DNA of 64,000 nt from an uncultured Clostridia bacterium (GCA_947173485.1 CAMWFH010000010.1:1-64000), one strand, 5' to 3'. Numbered from the stretch's first letter, positions 24,298 through 33,499 are shown. The notes: a model not told the origin generated them from the letters alone. Numbers and translations: made by a program.

Positions 24298-24422
24298 GCG
24301 GGGATAAAAACACGGCGCGGTCGGTAGTCCGCGCGCAGCGGGCAGCTCGAACAGCCCCCGCCGTCAGTAGCCTTCCTCCTTTGGTCGTCCGTTCCCCGTG
24401 AGAGAACGAAAAGGAGGACTTT
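24298..24422 (+). ncRNA. yjdF riboswitch with sequestered ribosome-binding site
   Basis: The leader directly precedes a yjdF gene and shows the expected structured core. ACGGCG (24312-24317) pairs with CGCCGT (24359-24364), with GCGCGGTC...GTAGTCCGCGC inside, then GTCAGTAGCC. Downstream, TCCTCCTTT (24374-24382) is exactly complementary to AAAGGAGGA (24410-24418), the ribosome-binding site of yjdF, so translation can be switched by sequestration. The yjdF riboswitch class is reported to sense azaaromatic compounds. Class assignment is by gene context and sequence memory. Confidence 0.75.
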
Positions 24423-24426
24423 CCCA

Positions 24427-24819
24427 ATGGACCATTTCGCGCTGACCGTGTATTTTGAGGACCCCTTCTGGGTGGGCGTTTTCGAGCGGGAGGAGGCGGG
24501 GCACTACAGCGCCTGCCGGATGGTGTTCGGCGGCGAGCCCCAGGACGCCCAGGTCTACGACCTGGTCCTCCGCCGCTTCCACGCCCTGCGTTTCAGCCCT
24601 GCCCAGCCGTCCTTGCCCAGGGAGCGCCGGGAAAAGCACCGCTCCCGGAACGACAGCCACGCCGGTCCAGGCACCAAGGCCCAGCGAGCCCTCAGCGCCC
24701 AGCGGGAGCTGTGCAGGACCCAGCGCCAGACGGAGAGCCGCCAGCGGCGGCAGGCGGAGCAGGAGCGGAAGTTCGCCCTGCGGCAGGAGAAAAAGCGGGA
24801 GAAGCGGAAAGGACATTAG
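24427..24819 (+). CDS. yjdF: YjdF family protein (DUF2992)
   Basis: A 130-residue protein with the conserved N-terminal YjdF domain (LTVYFEDPFWVGVFER...GHYSACRMVFGGEPQDAQVYDLVLRRF) and a long Arg/Glu/Gln-rich basic tail (residues 62-130). The family has no proven activity, but riboswitch control by azaaromatics suggests a role in tolerating aromatic toxins. The gene is monocistronic, with a GC-rich hairpin after the stop (about 24831-24860). Confidence 0.88.
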   Translation: MDHFALTVYFEDPFWVGVFEREEAGHYSACRMVFGGEPQDAQVYDLVLRRFHALRFSPAQPSLPRERREKHRSRNDSHAGPGTKAQRALSAQRELCRTQRQTESRQRRQAEQERKFALRQEKKREKRKGH

Positions 24820-24830
24820 CGAAAAGGGGA

Positions 24831-24860
24831 GCGGCCTCCGGGGACAGCCCGGAGGCCGTC
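24831..24860 (+). terminator. Hairpin after yjdF
   Basis: GCGGCCTCCGG and its complement CCGGAGGCCG flank GGACAG. It is well placed between yjdF and the pcrA promoter but has no clean U-run. Confidence 0.5.
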
Positions 24861-24932
24861 CCTCTATGGAGGCTTTGGGCAAAATGGGCAGGTCTCTGGC
24901 AAAATGCGGGAACAACTTACAAAAAAGCGCCA

Positions 24933-24961
24933 TTGACCCGGCGGGAAAAATGTACTAAAAT
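24933..24961 (+). promoter_or_regulatory. Sigma-A promoter of pcrA
   Basis: TTGACC (24933-24938) and TAAAAT (24956-24961) are separated by 17 bases. The predicted start is about 30 bases before the chosen ATG. Confidence 0.75.
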
Positions 24962-24996
24962 AGACAGTATCATACATGAAAAAAGAGGATGCGACC

Positions 24997-27447
24997 ATGA
25001 CAGAAGAATTCTCCCGGCGCTACGCCGCCGCCCGCCGGCAGGTCATCGCCCAGCGCTACCGCCACCTGAACGACCGGCAGCGGGACGCCGTACTCACCAC
25101 CGAGGGCCCCCTGCTCCTGCTGGCCGGGGCCGGCAGTGGCAAGACCACCGTGCTCATCAACCGGGTGGACAACCTCCTCAACTTCGGCCGGGGCAGCGAC
25201 TGCGGCGATGTGCCCAGCTGGGCCGGGGCGGAGGAGCTCCAGTTCCTGGAGCATTTCCCCGCCCAGCCATCGGCGGAGGACTGGCAGCGGGCCAAACGGC
25301 TCTGCGCCGTGGACCCGGCGGTCCCCTGGTCTGTCATAGCGATCACCTTTACAAATAAGGCGGCAGGGGAGCTGAAGGAGCGCATGGGCAAGATGTGCGG
25401 CAGTGCCGCCAACGATATCTGGGCCGCCACCTTCCACAGCGCCTGCGTGCGCATCCTGCGGCGGGACATCGAGCGCCTGGGCTTTGACCGCAGCTTCACC
25501 ATCTATGACACGGATGACAGCAAACGCCTGATAAAAGAGATCTGTAAAGATATGGGCCTTGCCGAGAAGGAGTTCCCGCCCCGGAGCGTGCTGTCGGCCA
25601 TCAGCAGCGCCAAGGATGAGGACTGCTCCCCGGAGGACCTGGCCAAGCGAGCCGAGGAGGTGGGTGACTGGCGTCTGGCCCGGATCGCCAAGGTCTACGC
25701 GGGCTACGCCCGCCGCCTGAAGGATGCCAATGCCCTGGATTTTGACGATATCATCCTCCATACGGTCCACCTGCTCCAGCGGGAGCCGGAGGTGCGGGCC
25801 TACTATCAGAAGAAGTTCCGCTATGTGCTGGTGGACGAGTACCAGGACACCAACCACCTCCAGTACCTGCTGGCCAGCCTCCTCACCGGGGAGCGGGGCA
25901 ATATCTGCGTAGTAGGGGACGACGACCAGAGCATCTACCGGTTCCGGGGGGCCAATATCGAGAACATCCTCAGCTTCGAGAGCCAGTATAAGAACGCCCG
26001 GACCATCCGCTTAGAGCAGAACTACCGCTCCACCCAGCATATCCTGGACGCCGCCAACGGCGTGATCCGCAACAACACCGGCCGGAAGGGCAAGACCCTC
26101 TGGACCGCCAACGGCGCAGGGGAGGCGGTCCAGCTGCGGACGGTCCAGAGTGAGAACGATGAGGCCGCCTATGTAGTGGCGGACATCATGCGCCAGTGCA
26201 GCAAGGGCCGCACCTGGAAGGACTGCGCCATCCTCTACCGGATGAACGCCCAGTCCAACGCGCTGGAGATGGCCCTGCGGCGCAACGGTATCCCTTATAA
26301 GGTCATCGGGGGATTGAAGTTCTTTGACCGGGCCGAGGTGAAGGATATGCTCAGCTATCTCTGCGTGATCGACAACCCCGCCGACGACCTCCGTCTCCGG
26401 CGGATCGTCAACACTCCCGCCCGGGGCATCGGCGGCACTACCGTGGACCGGGTGGCCCAGCTGGCGGTGGACCAGGGGATGCCCATGCTGGAGGTGATGA
26501 AGGACGCGGAGAGCTACGATGCCCTCCGGTCCGCCGCCAAGCGGCTGACGGAGTTTGCCGCCATGATCGGGGAACTGGGGGAGCAGGCGGATGCCTTGGA
26601 GCTGCCGGAGCTCTACGATCTGGTCTGTGAAAAGAGCGGGTACACCGCCGCTCTGGAGCGGAAGAACGACCAGGAGAGCCGGGCTCGGCTGGAGAACGTG
26701 CAGGAGCTGCGCTCCAGCATTCTGAGCTTTCTGGACAGCGGGCCGGAGGACCCCAGCCTCTCCGGCTTCCTGGCGGATATCGCCCTCTATACGGATATAG
26801 ACAGCACCAATGACCGGGACGACGCGGTGCTGATGATGACCATGCACTCCGCCAAGGGGCTGGAGTTCCCCAACGTCTATGTGGTGGGCATGGAGGAGGG
26901 GGTGTTCCCCGGTATCCAGTCCATCGGGGAGATGGACGCCCTGGAGGAGGAGCGGCGGCTGTGCTATGTGGCCATGACCCGAGCCAAGGAGCGCCTGACC
27001 CTGCTCAACTGCCGCCAGCGGATGATCTTCGGGCGGACCAACAACAACCAGCCCTCCCGGTTCCTGGAGGAGATCCCCGCGGAGGAGCGGGTCTGGGAGG
27101 ACACCTCCGGCCAAAGCGGCGGCTACGGCGGCAGCTATGGCGGGGGATACCGGAGCGGCGCGGGAGATGCGTCCGGCGGACCGGTCCGGCGGATGGAGTT
27201 CCGCCGCCCCCAGCCCCGTCCCCGCCCCACGCCGGACCGGGGCAGCAGCGCGCCGGCGGCCGCGGTGCCGGCAGGGCTGATGGCGTTGTCCAAGGGGGAC
27301 TCCATCGTCCACGGCACCTTCGGCAAGGGCCTGGTCCTGGGGGTGCGGCCCATGGGGAACGACGCCCTGGTGGAGGTGGCCTTTGAGGAGACCGGCACCA
27401 AAAAGCTGATGCTGCGGATGGCATCGCCCCATATCCGCAAGCTGTGA
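24997..27447 (+). CDS. pcrA: UvrD/PcrA-type superfamily 1 DNA helicase
   Basis: An 816-residue 3'-5' DNA helicase for repair and conflict resolution. Helicase motifs in order: I AGAGSGKTT, II VDEYQDTN, III VVGDDDQSIYRFRGA, IV LEQNYRSTQ, V TMHSAKGLEFPNVYV, VI VAMTRAKERL. An acidic and Gly-rich linker (about 690-745) joins a C-terminal Tudor-like PcrA tail (KGDSIVHGTFGKGLVLGV...LMLRMASPHIRKL) that contacts RNA polymerase in PcrA. I prefer ATG 24997 (AAAGAGG eight bases upstream); ATG 24976 is in frame. An insertion of about 45 residues lies between motifs I and Ia (about 49-95). Confidence 0.93.
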   Translation: MTEEFSRRYAAARRQVIAQRYRHLNDRQRDAVLTTEGPLLLLAGAGSGKTTVLINRVDNLLNFGRGSDCGDVPSWAGAEELQFLEHFPAQPSAEDWQRAKRLCAVDPAVPWSVIAITFTNKAAGELKERMGKMCGSAANDIWAATFHSACVRILRRDIERLGFDRSFTIYDTDDSKRLIKEICKDMGLAEKEFPPRSVLSAISSAKDEDCSPEDLAKRAEEVGDWRLARIAKVYAGYARRLKDANALDFDDIILHTVHLLQREPEVRAYYQKKFRYVLVDEYQDTNHLQYLLASLLTGERGNICVVGDDDQSIYRFRGANIENILSFESQYKNARTIRLEQNYRSTQHILDAANGVIRNNTGRKGKTLWTANGAGEAVQLRTVQSENDEAAYVVADIMRQCSKGRTWKDCAILYRMNAQSNALEMALRRNGIPYKVIGGLKFFDRAEVKDMLSYLCVIDNPADDLRLRRIVNTPARGIGGTTVDRVAQLAVDQGMPMLEVMKDAESYDALRSAAKRLTEFAAMIGELGEQADALELPELYDLVCEKSGYTAALERKNDQESRARLENVQELRSSILSFLDSGPEDPSLSGFLADIALYTDIDSTNDRDDAVLMMTMHSAKGLEFPNVYVVGMEEGVFPGIQSIGEMDALEEERRLCYVAMTRAKERLTLLNCRQRMIFGRTNNNQPSRFLEEIPAEERVWEDTSGQSGGYGGSYGGGYRSGAGDASGGPVRRMEFRRPQPRPRPTPDRGSSAPAAAVPAGLMALSKGDSIVHGTFGKGLVLGVRPMGNDALVEVAFEETGTKKLMLRMASPHIRKL

Positions 27448-27473
27448 GCTTTTTTAGAAATTTGAAAAATTTT

Positions 27474-27502
27474 TTGAAATGTGGGGAACCTTTTCCTATA
27501 GG
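27474..27502 (+). promoter_or_regulatory. Promoter of the DUF4358/MBOAT cluster
   Basis: TTGAAA (27474-27479) and TATAGG (27497-27502) are separated by 17 bases, 60 bases before the DUF4358 start. Confidence 0.55.
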
Positions 27503-27561
27503 CATCGTCTAAAGACCCAGTGGCCCCATCATAAACGACCTATCAAAGGAGAAAAAGAACC

Positions 27562-28041
27562 ATGAAGCGACTGTTTTGTGCATTTTTAGCCCTGACCCTG
27601 GTACTGGCCCTGGCCGCCTGCGGCAAGAAGCAGGCCGAGGCCCCGGACCTGAACGCCTACTTCACCGGCCAACAGGAGAAGTACGGCGAGGACAACTTTC
27701 CCGCCCTTATGGACCTGACCCAGGACGAGACCGCTATGGAGATGTATTATCCCGGCCTGAAGGACTACGAGCTGAAGCAGAGCGTCATCCAGATGCCTAT
27801 GATCAACGCCGTCCCCTTCGAGCTGGCCCTGGTGGAGTGCGCCAAGGAGAGCGACGTGGAGGCCGTCAAGGGGATCCTCCAGGCTCGTATCGACTATCAG
27901 ATCGAGAACGGCGCTTTCTATCCCATGACCCTGGAGGGCTGGGAGAAGGCGGAGCTGATCGTCAACGGCAATGTGGTGGCCCTGATCGTAGGCAGCGATA
28001 TGCAGGCGGACATGGTGTCCGACTTCAACGCCCTGTTCTAA
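27562..28041 (+). CDS. DUF4358 lipoprotein
   Basis: A 159-residue exported lipoprotein: signal peptide with lipobox ending ALAAC (Cys21), then a DUF4358 domain (LNAYFTGQQEKYG...YYPGLKDYELKQSVIQM...VEAVKGILQARIDYQIENGAFYP...ALIVGSDMQ). DUF4358 proteins have no known activity and often sit with MBOAT and DHHW genes, as here. A second DUF4358 protein closes this cluster, so the two may act on either end of the same surface process. GGAG lies ahead of the ATG. Confidence 0.88.
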   Translation: MKRLFCAFLALTLVLALAACGKKQAEAPDLNAYFTGQQEKYGEDNFPALMDLTQDETAMEMYYPGLKDYELKQSVIQMPMINAVPFELALVECAKESDVEAVKGILQARIDYQIENGAFYPMTLEGWEKAELIVNGNVVALIVGSDMQADMVSDFNALF

Positions 28042-28113
28042 GTCCACCGCGATACGGCGCGGCCTGCTGCGGCTGGCAGCGGGCCGCGTCATCCTGTCTG
28101 AGGGGGGAAGTAC

Positions 28114-29499
28114 ATGATCTTTTCCAGCCTGCCTTTCCTGTTTTTCTACCTGACCATCACCCTGCTGGTCTACAAGCTGTCGCCCTTAAAGCTCCGCAAT
28201 CTGATCCTGCTGCTGGTCAGCCTGTTCTTCTACGGCTGGGGGGAGCCGGTCTATATCGTCATCATGTTCCTCTCCATCGCCGTGGACTACACCCACGGGA
28301 TGCTGGTGGAAAAATTCCGGCAGAACGATGAGCTGGCCCGCCGGGCGGTGGCCTCGTCGGTGTTCTTCAACCTGGCCATCCTGTTCTTTTTCAAGTATTG
28401 GGACTTCCTGATGGGCAGCATCAACGCTCTGACGGGCCTCCGTCTGCCCACCTTCGGCCTGTCCCTGCCGATCGGCATCTCCTTCTATACCTTCCAGACC
28501 ATGAGCTACACCATCGACGTCTACCGGAAGGACGCCCCGGTCCAGCGGGACCCCATCACCTTCGGGGCCTATGTGACCTTGTTCCCCCAGCTGATCGCCG
28601 GACCGATCATCCAGTATAAGGACGTGGCAGAGCAACTGGCGGGCCGGCGGGAGGACCTGGAGAAGTTCGCCTCCGGCGTCCGGCGGTTCTGCGTGGGCAT
28701 GGGGAAGAAGGTCCTGCTGGCCAACGCCGTGGGCAAGCTCTGGGAGTCCTGCCGGGACATGGGGGAGCTGACGGTCCTCTCCGGCTGGCTGGGCCTCTTC
28801 GCCTACGCCTTCCAGATCTACTTCGATTTCTCCGGCTACTCCGACATGGCCATCGGCCTGGGGCGGATGCTGGGCTTCGAGTTCATGGAGAACTTCAACT
28901 ACCCCTATATCTCCCGGTCCATCGTGGAGTTCTGGAAGCGGTGGCACATCTCCCTGACCAACTGGTTCCGGGACTATGTCTATATCCCCCTAGGGGGCAA
29001 CCGGGTGCCCCGGTGGAAGTGGGTACGGAACATCCTCATCGTCTGGACCTGCACCGGCATCTGGCACGGGGCGGGGTGGAACTTCCTCCTTTGGGGGCTC
29101 TACTATGCCGCCTGGATGCTGCTGGAGCGGCTGTGGCTGGGGAAGGTCCTGGAGAAGCTCCCCGGCGTCCTCCGCCATATCTACGCCATGGCGGTGGTGC
29201 TGGTGGGCTGGGCCCTCTTCGCCATCGAGGACATGGGGGCCCTGGGCCGGTATCTGGCGGTGTGCTTCGGCGGGGGAGCGCTCTGGAACGCCGAGAGCCT
29301 CTACTATCTCCGGTCCTACCTGCCCCTGCTGGTCCTGCTGTTCCTGGGGGCCACGCCGCTGCTGAAGAAGCTGGCGGAGCGGCTGTCGGAGAACTGGCGG
29401 GAGGCACTGACGCCGGCCCTGGTGCTGGCCATGCTGGTCCTTTGCACCGCCAGCCTGGTGGACGCCAGCTACAATCCGTTCCTGTACTTTCGATTTTAA
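28114..29499 (+). CDS. MBOAT family O-acyltransferase (AlgI/DltB-like)
   Basis: A 461-residue integral membrane acyltransferase with about ten helices. The MBOAT active-site His is near residue 318 (CTGIWHGAGWNFLLWGLYY), and the FDFSGYSDMAIGLGRMLGF segment is typical of AlgI. It should pass acyl groups from the cytoplasm across the membrane to a surface polymer. It is followed 12 bases later by a DHHW protein, the usual transferase partner. No dlt genes are near, so the acceptor polymer is unknown. Confidence 0.92.
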   Translation: MIFSSLPFLFFYLTITLLVYKLSPLKLRNLILLLVSLFFYGWGEPVYIVIMFLSIAVDYTHGMLVEKFRQNDELARRAVASSVFFNLAILFFFKYWDFLMGSINALTGLRLPTFGLSLPIGISFYTFQTMSYTIDVYRKDAPVQRDPITFGAYVTLFPQLIAGPIIQYKDVAEQLAGRREDLEKFASGVRRFCVGMGKKVLLANAVGKLWESCRDMGELTVLSGWLGLFAYAFQIYFDFSGYSDMAIGLGRMLGFEFMENFNYPYISRSIVEFWKRWHISLTNWFRDYVYIPLGGNRVPRWKWVRNILIVWTCTGIWHGAGWNFLLWGLYYAAWMLLERLWLGKVLEKLPGVLRHIYAMAVVLVGWALFAIEDMGALGRYLAVCFGGGALWNAESLYYLRSYLPLLVLLFLGATPLLKKLAERLSENWREALTPALVLAMLVLCTASLVDASYNPFLYFRF

Positions 29500-29511
29500 G
29501 GAGGAGGACTC

Positions 29512-30615
29512 ATGAAGCGCATCTCACAGACGATCACCGCGGCGGTGTTCTGCCTCTTCCTGGGGGGCTTCGCCATCGCCCATATCCTGCTGCCGGATAA
29601 GACCTTCTCTCCGGTGGAGAACCGGACCCTACAGACCCTGCCCGCCTTTTCCGTAAAGGCCCTGCTGGCCGGGGAGTACACCCAGGACCTGGAGACCTAT
29701 CTGGAGGACCAGTTCCCCCTCCGGGACGGCTGGATGGGGCTGAAGAACCGCTATGAGTACCTGCTGGGCCAGCGGGAGTTCTCCGGGATCTACCTCTGCG
29801 GCGACCGGCTGATCGCCCGGGTGGACGAAAACCGCCGGGCGGAGAAGAACCTGTCCTTCGTGGCGGCCCTGGTGGAGAAAACGGATCTGCCGGTCTATCT
29901 GGGACTGATCCCCACAGCCGCCCAGGTGTGGGGGGACAAGCTGCCGGAGGGCGCGCCCAGCTTTGACCAGGCGGCCTATCTGGAACGCTCCAAGGGGCTG
30001 GCGGATGTGGACATCGACCTGCTCGCCGCCCTCCAGGCCCACAGCGGGGAGGAGATCTACTACCGTACCGACCACCACTGGACCAGCCTGGGGGCCTACT
30101 ACGGCTACGCGGCGGTGATGGAGGCCATGGGCCTGCCGTCCCGGCCCCTGGGGGAGCGGGTGACGGTCTCCCAGGACTTCAACGGCACCCTCTACTCCAC
30201 CTCCGGTATCCACTGGCTCCAGCCGGACCAGATCGACACCTATGTGCCGGATGGGGACGTGTCTGTCACCGCCAACACCGGCAGCGGCTTTATCGCCGGG
30301 GGCCTCTATGTGCCGGAGAAGCTGGAGGGGAAGGACAAGTACACCTATTTCCTGGGAGGCAACCAGCCCCTCTATATCCTGGAGAACCCTAACGCGTCCA
30401 CAGATAAGACCCTGCTGGTGGTCCGGGACAGCTACACCGACAGCATCGCCCCCTTCCTGAGCCAGGACTTCCAGGAGATCCATCTGCTGGACCTCCGGTA
30501 CTACCGGACCGGCGTGGCCGCCTATGCCCAGGAGATCGGCGCAGACGCCATCCTGGTGCTCTACAGCGTGGACAACTTCCAGAAGGATGAGAACATCATC
30601 TTTTTGGGGCAGTAA
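29512..30615 (+). CDS. DHHW family protein (AlgX/AlgJ-like, SGNH fold)
   Basis: A 367-residue protein with an N-terminal membrane anchor (residues 5-27) and an extracellular AlgX/AlgJ-like domain. It carries ENRTLQTLPAFS, the DHHW motif (187-190, YYRTDHHWTSLG) and the nucleophile region VVRDSYTDSIAPFLS. Such proteins take the acyl group supplied by the MBOAT protein and add it to an exported polysaccharide. GGAGGA lies 8 bases ahead of the ATG. Confidence 0.9.
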   Translation: MKRISQTITAAVFCLFLGGFAIAHILLPDKTFSPVENRTLQTLPAFSVKALLAGEYTQDLETYLEDQFPLRDGWMGLKNRYEYLLGQREFSGIYLCGDRLIARVDENRRAEKNLSFVAALVEKTDLPVYLGLIPTAAQVWGDKLPEGAPSFDQAAYLERSKGLADVDIDLLAALQAHSGEEIYYRTDHHWTSLGAYYGYAAVMEAMGLPSRPLGERVTVSQDFNGTLYSTSGIHWLQPDQIDTYVPDGDVSVTANTGSGFIAGGLYVPEKLEGKDKYTYFLGGNQPLYILENPNASTDKTLLVVRDSYTDSIAPFLSQDFQEIHLLDLRYYRTGVAAYAQEIGADAILVLYSVDNFQKDENIIFLGQ

Positions 30616-30659
30616 GAGGCGGAGGACCGCCTATCAACGATCGACTATGGGAGGTCTCT

Positions 30660-31658
30660 ATGAAGCGATCACTGATCTGTATATTGGCCGGGGCGATGCT
30701 CCTGTCCCTGGCAGCCTGCGGCGGGAAGGAAAACGCACCGCCGCCGCCGGACCACAGCGTGGTGGATGGCACGCCGGACGCCCCGCCCAAGGAGCCCGAT
30801 ACACCCAATGTACCTGATACGCCCACTGTCCCCGACACGCCGGAGCCCCCGGCGGACGGCGGCAAGGTGGAGGATGGCGTGGAGGATGGCAAGGAGGAGG
30901 ATATCCCCGAGGACAGCGCCGTCGGAGACAGCCTGGCGCCGGTGGCGGAAGTCCAGGCCAGCCACACCGATGTGACCTTCCGGTCTGCCGGGAGCAGCTT
31001 CCGGCTGCGGCCCCAGGAGATCACAGGGGCCTACACCGCCCGATTCGCCTCGGAGGACGAGACCATCGCCACGGTGGACGAGAATGGACGGGTCGCTGCC
31101 GTATCGCCGGGGACCACCCATGTGACCATGGAGGTGGAGCAGGCGGGGGAGCGCTGGACGTTCAGCTGCATCATCCGCTGTATCTGGAAAGAGGAGGCCC
31201 CCGCCGCCCCAGAGGAGCCGACAGGCCCGGAGGAGCCGGAGGTCCCGGTGGACACGCCTCCGGCGGACAGCGGCGTGGACCTGGCCGCCTTCTATGAGAC
31301 CATCACCGGCCAATATGAGTTCGGTCGCCTCCAGGCGTTTGAGGGGGATCTGCTGGCCAACTACTATCCGGGTCTGGAGAACATATCCACGAACCAGCTG
31401 CTGGTGATGGGGGTCATGATGACCTTCAACAATGGGGAGTTCTGCCTGGTGGAGGTCTCCGACAGCGGCGATGTGGAGACGGTCAAGGGGATCTTCCAGG
31501 CCAGGATCCAGTACATGATCGACGGCGGCGCCTGGTATCCCGGCCCTACGGCCCAGTGGACCAGCAACAGCCGGATCGTCTCCAACGGGAACTATGTGAT
31601 GATGGTGGTCCACGAGCACTGCGAAGAGATCGTGGAGGCCTTCCAGGCGCTGTTCTGA
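30660..31658 (+). CDS. Lipoprotein with Big2-like Ig domain and C-terminal DUF4358
   Basis: A 332-residue lipoprotein. The lipobox is LAAC (Cys20), followed by a Pro/Asp/Glu-rich wall-spanning linker (20-90) and a Big2 bacterial Ig-like domain (about 95-178, ITGAYTARFASEDETIATVDENGRVAAVSPGTTHVTMEVE). A second Pro/Glu linker (180-205) leads to DUF4358 (206-332, YYPGLENISTNQLLVM...VETVKGIFQARIQYMIDGGAWYP). It is a modular, longer version of the first gene of this cluster, suggesting a surface-exposed counterpart. Confidence 0.87.
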   Translation: MKRSLICILAGAMLLSLAACGGKENAPPPPDHSVVDGTPDAPPKEPDTPNVPDTPTVPDTPEPPADGGKVEDGVEDGKEEDIPEDSAVGDSLAPVAEVQASHTDVTFRSAGSSFRLRPQEITGAYTARFASEDETIATVDENGRVAAVSPGTTHVTMEVEQAGERWTFSCIIRCIWKEEAPAAPEEPTGPEEPEVPVDTPPADSGVDLAAFYETITGQYEFGRLQAFEGDLLANYYPGLENISTNQLLVMGVMMTFNNGEFCLVEVSDSGDVETVKGIFQARIQYMIDGGAWYPGPTAQWTSNSRIVSNGNYVMMVVHEHCEEIVEAFQALF

Positions 31659-31783
31659 TGCTGTCAGGACGCCAGGGCAGGGGAGAGGACCTCCCCTGTC
31701 CTGGTCTGTCCGGCGGCGTATCTGCCGGCGGGACGGACGTTCTGCCGGGGACGAAAAATTTTTGAAAAATATGAAAAAAGCTC

Positions 31784-31812
31784 TTGCAATTTCTGAGCGG
31801 CTGTGCTATGAT
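31784..31812 (+). promoter_or_regulatory. Promoter of the tRNA-Arg gene
   Basis: TTGCAA (31784-31789) and TATGAT (31807-31812) are separated by 17 bases, 27 bases before the tRNA. Confidence 0.8.
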
Positions 31813-31839
31813 AAATGAGATGTCTGACAGAGACGGTAT

Positions 31840-31916
31840 GCGCCCTTAGCTCAGCTGGATAGAGCGTCTGGCTACGGACCAGAAGGCCGGGGGTTCGAAT
31901 CCCTCAGGGCGTACCA
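31840..31916 (+). tRNA. tRNA-Arg (anticodon ACG), CCA encoded
   Basis: The cloverleaf is complete. The acceptor stem is GCGCCCT with AGGGCGT. The D-arm is around AGCTCAGCTGGATAGAGC. The anticodon stem is TCTGG/CCAGA with loop CTACGGA (anticodon ACG). The T-arm has GTTCGAAT, and a discriminator A is followed by encoded CCA. The ACG anticodon, read with inosine, decodes CGU, CGC and CGA. Confidence 0.97.
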
Positions 31917-31951
31917 AAGCCACGGAGAAGATCTCTCCGTGGCTTTGCTTT
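31917..31951 (+). terminator. Terminator of tRNA-Arg
   Basis: AAGCCACGGAG pairs with CTCCGTGGCTT around AAGATCT, followed by TGCTTTTTG. Confidence 0.9.
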
Positions 31952-32047
31952 TTGTTGGCAGGCCGGCAAATGTCAAAAGCGCCCCATCCGCTGGAGCGGC
32001 AGGTCCTGCCGCCCAACGGATGGGGCATATCGTTCAGACAGGGGCGC

Positions 32048-33499
32048 TCATGCCGCCGTCCCGTTGACCCGGGCCTCGTTGTCCAGGTCCTCCTGCTCTT
32101 TGGGGATCACGATGTTCAGGACGATCGCCAGGATCGCCGCCGGCACGATGCCGGAGCCGCCAAAGACCAGCTGCACCGCCTCCGGCAGGCCCGACAGCGC
32201 CCCCACGGTGGCGCCCAGGCCGTAGCCCAGGCCCATGGCGATGGAGACGATGGTCACCACCCGGTTGGTGATGCCGTACTTGGTCAGCAGCTTGATGCCG
32301 GATACGGCGATGGAGGCGAACATCATCACCGCCGCGCCGCCCAAGACGCTCTGGGGCATGATGGAGATCACCGCCGCCAGCTTGGGGCTCAGTCCCGCAA
32401 GCACCAGGAACACCGCCCCGCAGGTCAGCGCCATCCGGTTGACCACCTTGGTCATGGTCACCAGGCCCACGTTCTGGGAGAAGGAGGTGGTGGGCAGGGA
32501 GGAGAACAGGGAGGAGATGAAGGAGCCTACGCCGTCGCAGATGACGCCACCGCTGAGCTCCTTGGCCGTGGCCTCCCGGCCCATGCCGCCCTCGATGCAG
32601 CCGGAGATATCACCGATGGTCTCCACCGCGGTGACCAGGAACATGATCAGGATGGAGAGGATGGCGTGGATATCGAACACCGGCTTCACCGGCAGGATCT
32701 TGGGAACGGAGAACCAGCTGGCTGCGCCGATCTTGGACCAGTTGACATACCAGGAGGCCGTATAGGCCGTGCCCTCCGCGTCCACCAGCTCGTGGGGCAT
32801 CACCAAGCCCATGAGGGAAGCCGCGATATAGCCCACGATGATCCCGCAGAGGATGCAGGAGGTGGAGGTGATTCCCTTCGTAAAGTGCTTCAGCGCCACG
32901 ATCACCACCAGCACCAGCAGTCCCAGCAGCAGGTTGGGCAGGGTGCCGAAGTCCTTGGCCCCGCTGCCGCCGGCAAAGGAGTTGACGCCCACACTGATCA
33001 GGCTCAGACCGATGGCCAGCACCACGCTGCCGGTGACCACCGGCGGGAAGAACTTCCGCAGGGGCTTGATAAAGAAACCCAGCACCGCCTCGCAGAGGCC
33101 GCCCACCATGCCCGCGCCGATGATGGCGCCGTAGGATACCAGTCCGCCTCCCAGGGCGGCGTTGGCTGCCACGCCCCGCATGACGCCCAGGAAGCCAGAG
33201 CTGGTGCCCATGATGACCGGCACTTGGCCGCCGACAGGCCCGATGGACCACAGCTGGATCAGGGTGATGATGCCCGCGGCCAGCATAGCATTCTGGAGCA
33301 GGGTCACATAGATGTCCGGGTGACCGCTGGTGATGCCGCAGATGCCGCAGATGATCATCAGGGGCGTCAGGTTCCCCACGAACATGGCCAGCACATGCTG
33401 CATCCCCAGGGGGATGGCCTGCCGCAGGGGGATCCGCCCGTGGAACTCATAGGGACTTGTGTACACCGCCGTTTTGTTCGCCGTATCGTTTTTCTTCAT
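32048..33499 (-). CDS. NCS2 family nucleobase:cation symporter (xanthine/urate permease type)
   Basis: A 483-residue permease with about fourteen membrane segments. The NAT/NCS2 signature is present (TTSFSQNVGLVTMTKVVNR), as are the early MQHVLAMFVGNLTPLMI and the SIGPVGGQVPVIMGTSSGFLGV segment. Sequence style fits the purine branch (PbuX/UacT) more than uracil permeases. I chose ATG 33499 (MKKNDTANK) with GAGGAGGAA upstream; the longer open frame to 33580 lies in the leader. It could import the purine that SsnA/YgfK break down; that link is inferred. Confidence 0.9.
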   Translation of the reverse strand: MKKNDTANKTAVYTSPYEFHGRIPLRQAIPLGMQHVLAMFVGNLTPLMIICGICGITSGHPDIYVTLLQNAMLAAGIITLIQLWSIGPVGGQVPVIMGTSSGFLGVMRGVAANAALGGGLVSYGAIIGAGMVGGLCEAVLGFFIKPLRKFFPPVVTGSVVLAIGLSLISVGVNSFAGGSGAKDFGTLPNLLLGLLVLVVIVALKHFTKGITSTSCILCGIIVGYIAASLMGLVMPHELVDAEGTAYTASWYVNWSKIGAASWFSVPKILPVKPVFDIHAILSILIMFLVTAVETIGDISGCIEGGMGREATAKELSGGVICDGVGSFISSLFSSLPTTSFSQNVGLVTMTKVVNRMALTCGAVFLVLAGLSPKLAAVISIMPQSVLGGAAVMMFASIAVSGIKLLTKYGITNRVVTIVSIAMGLGYGLGATVGALSGLPEAVQLVFGGSGIVPAAILAIVLNIVIPKEQEDLDNEARVNGTAA

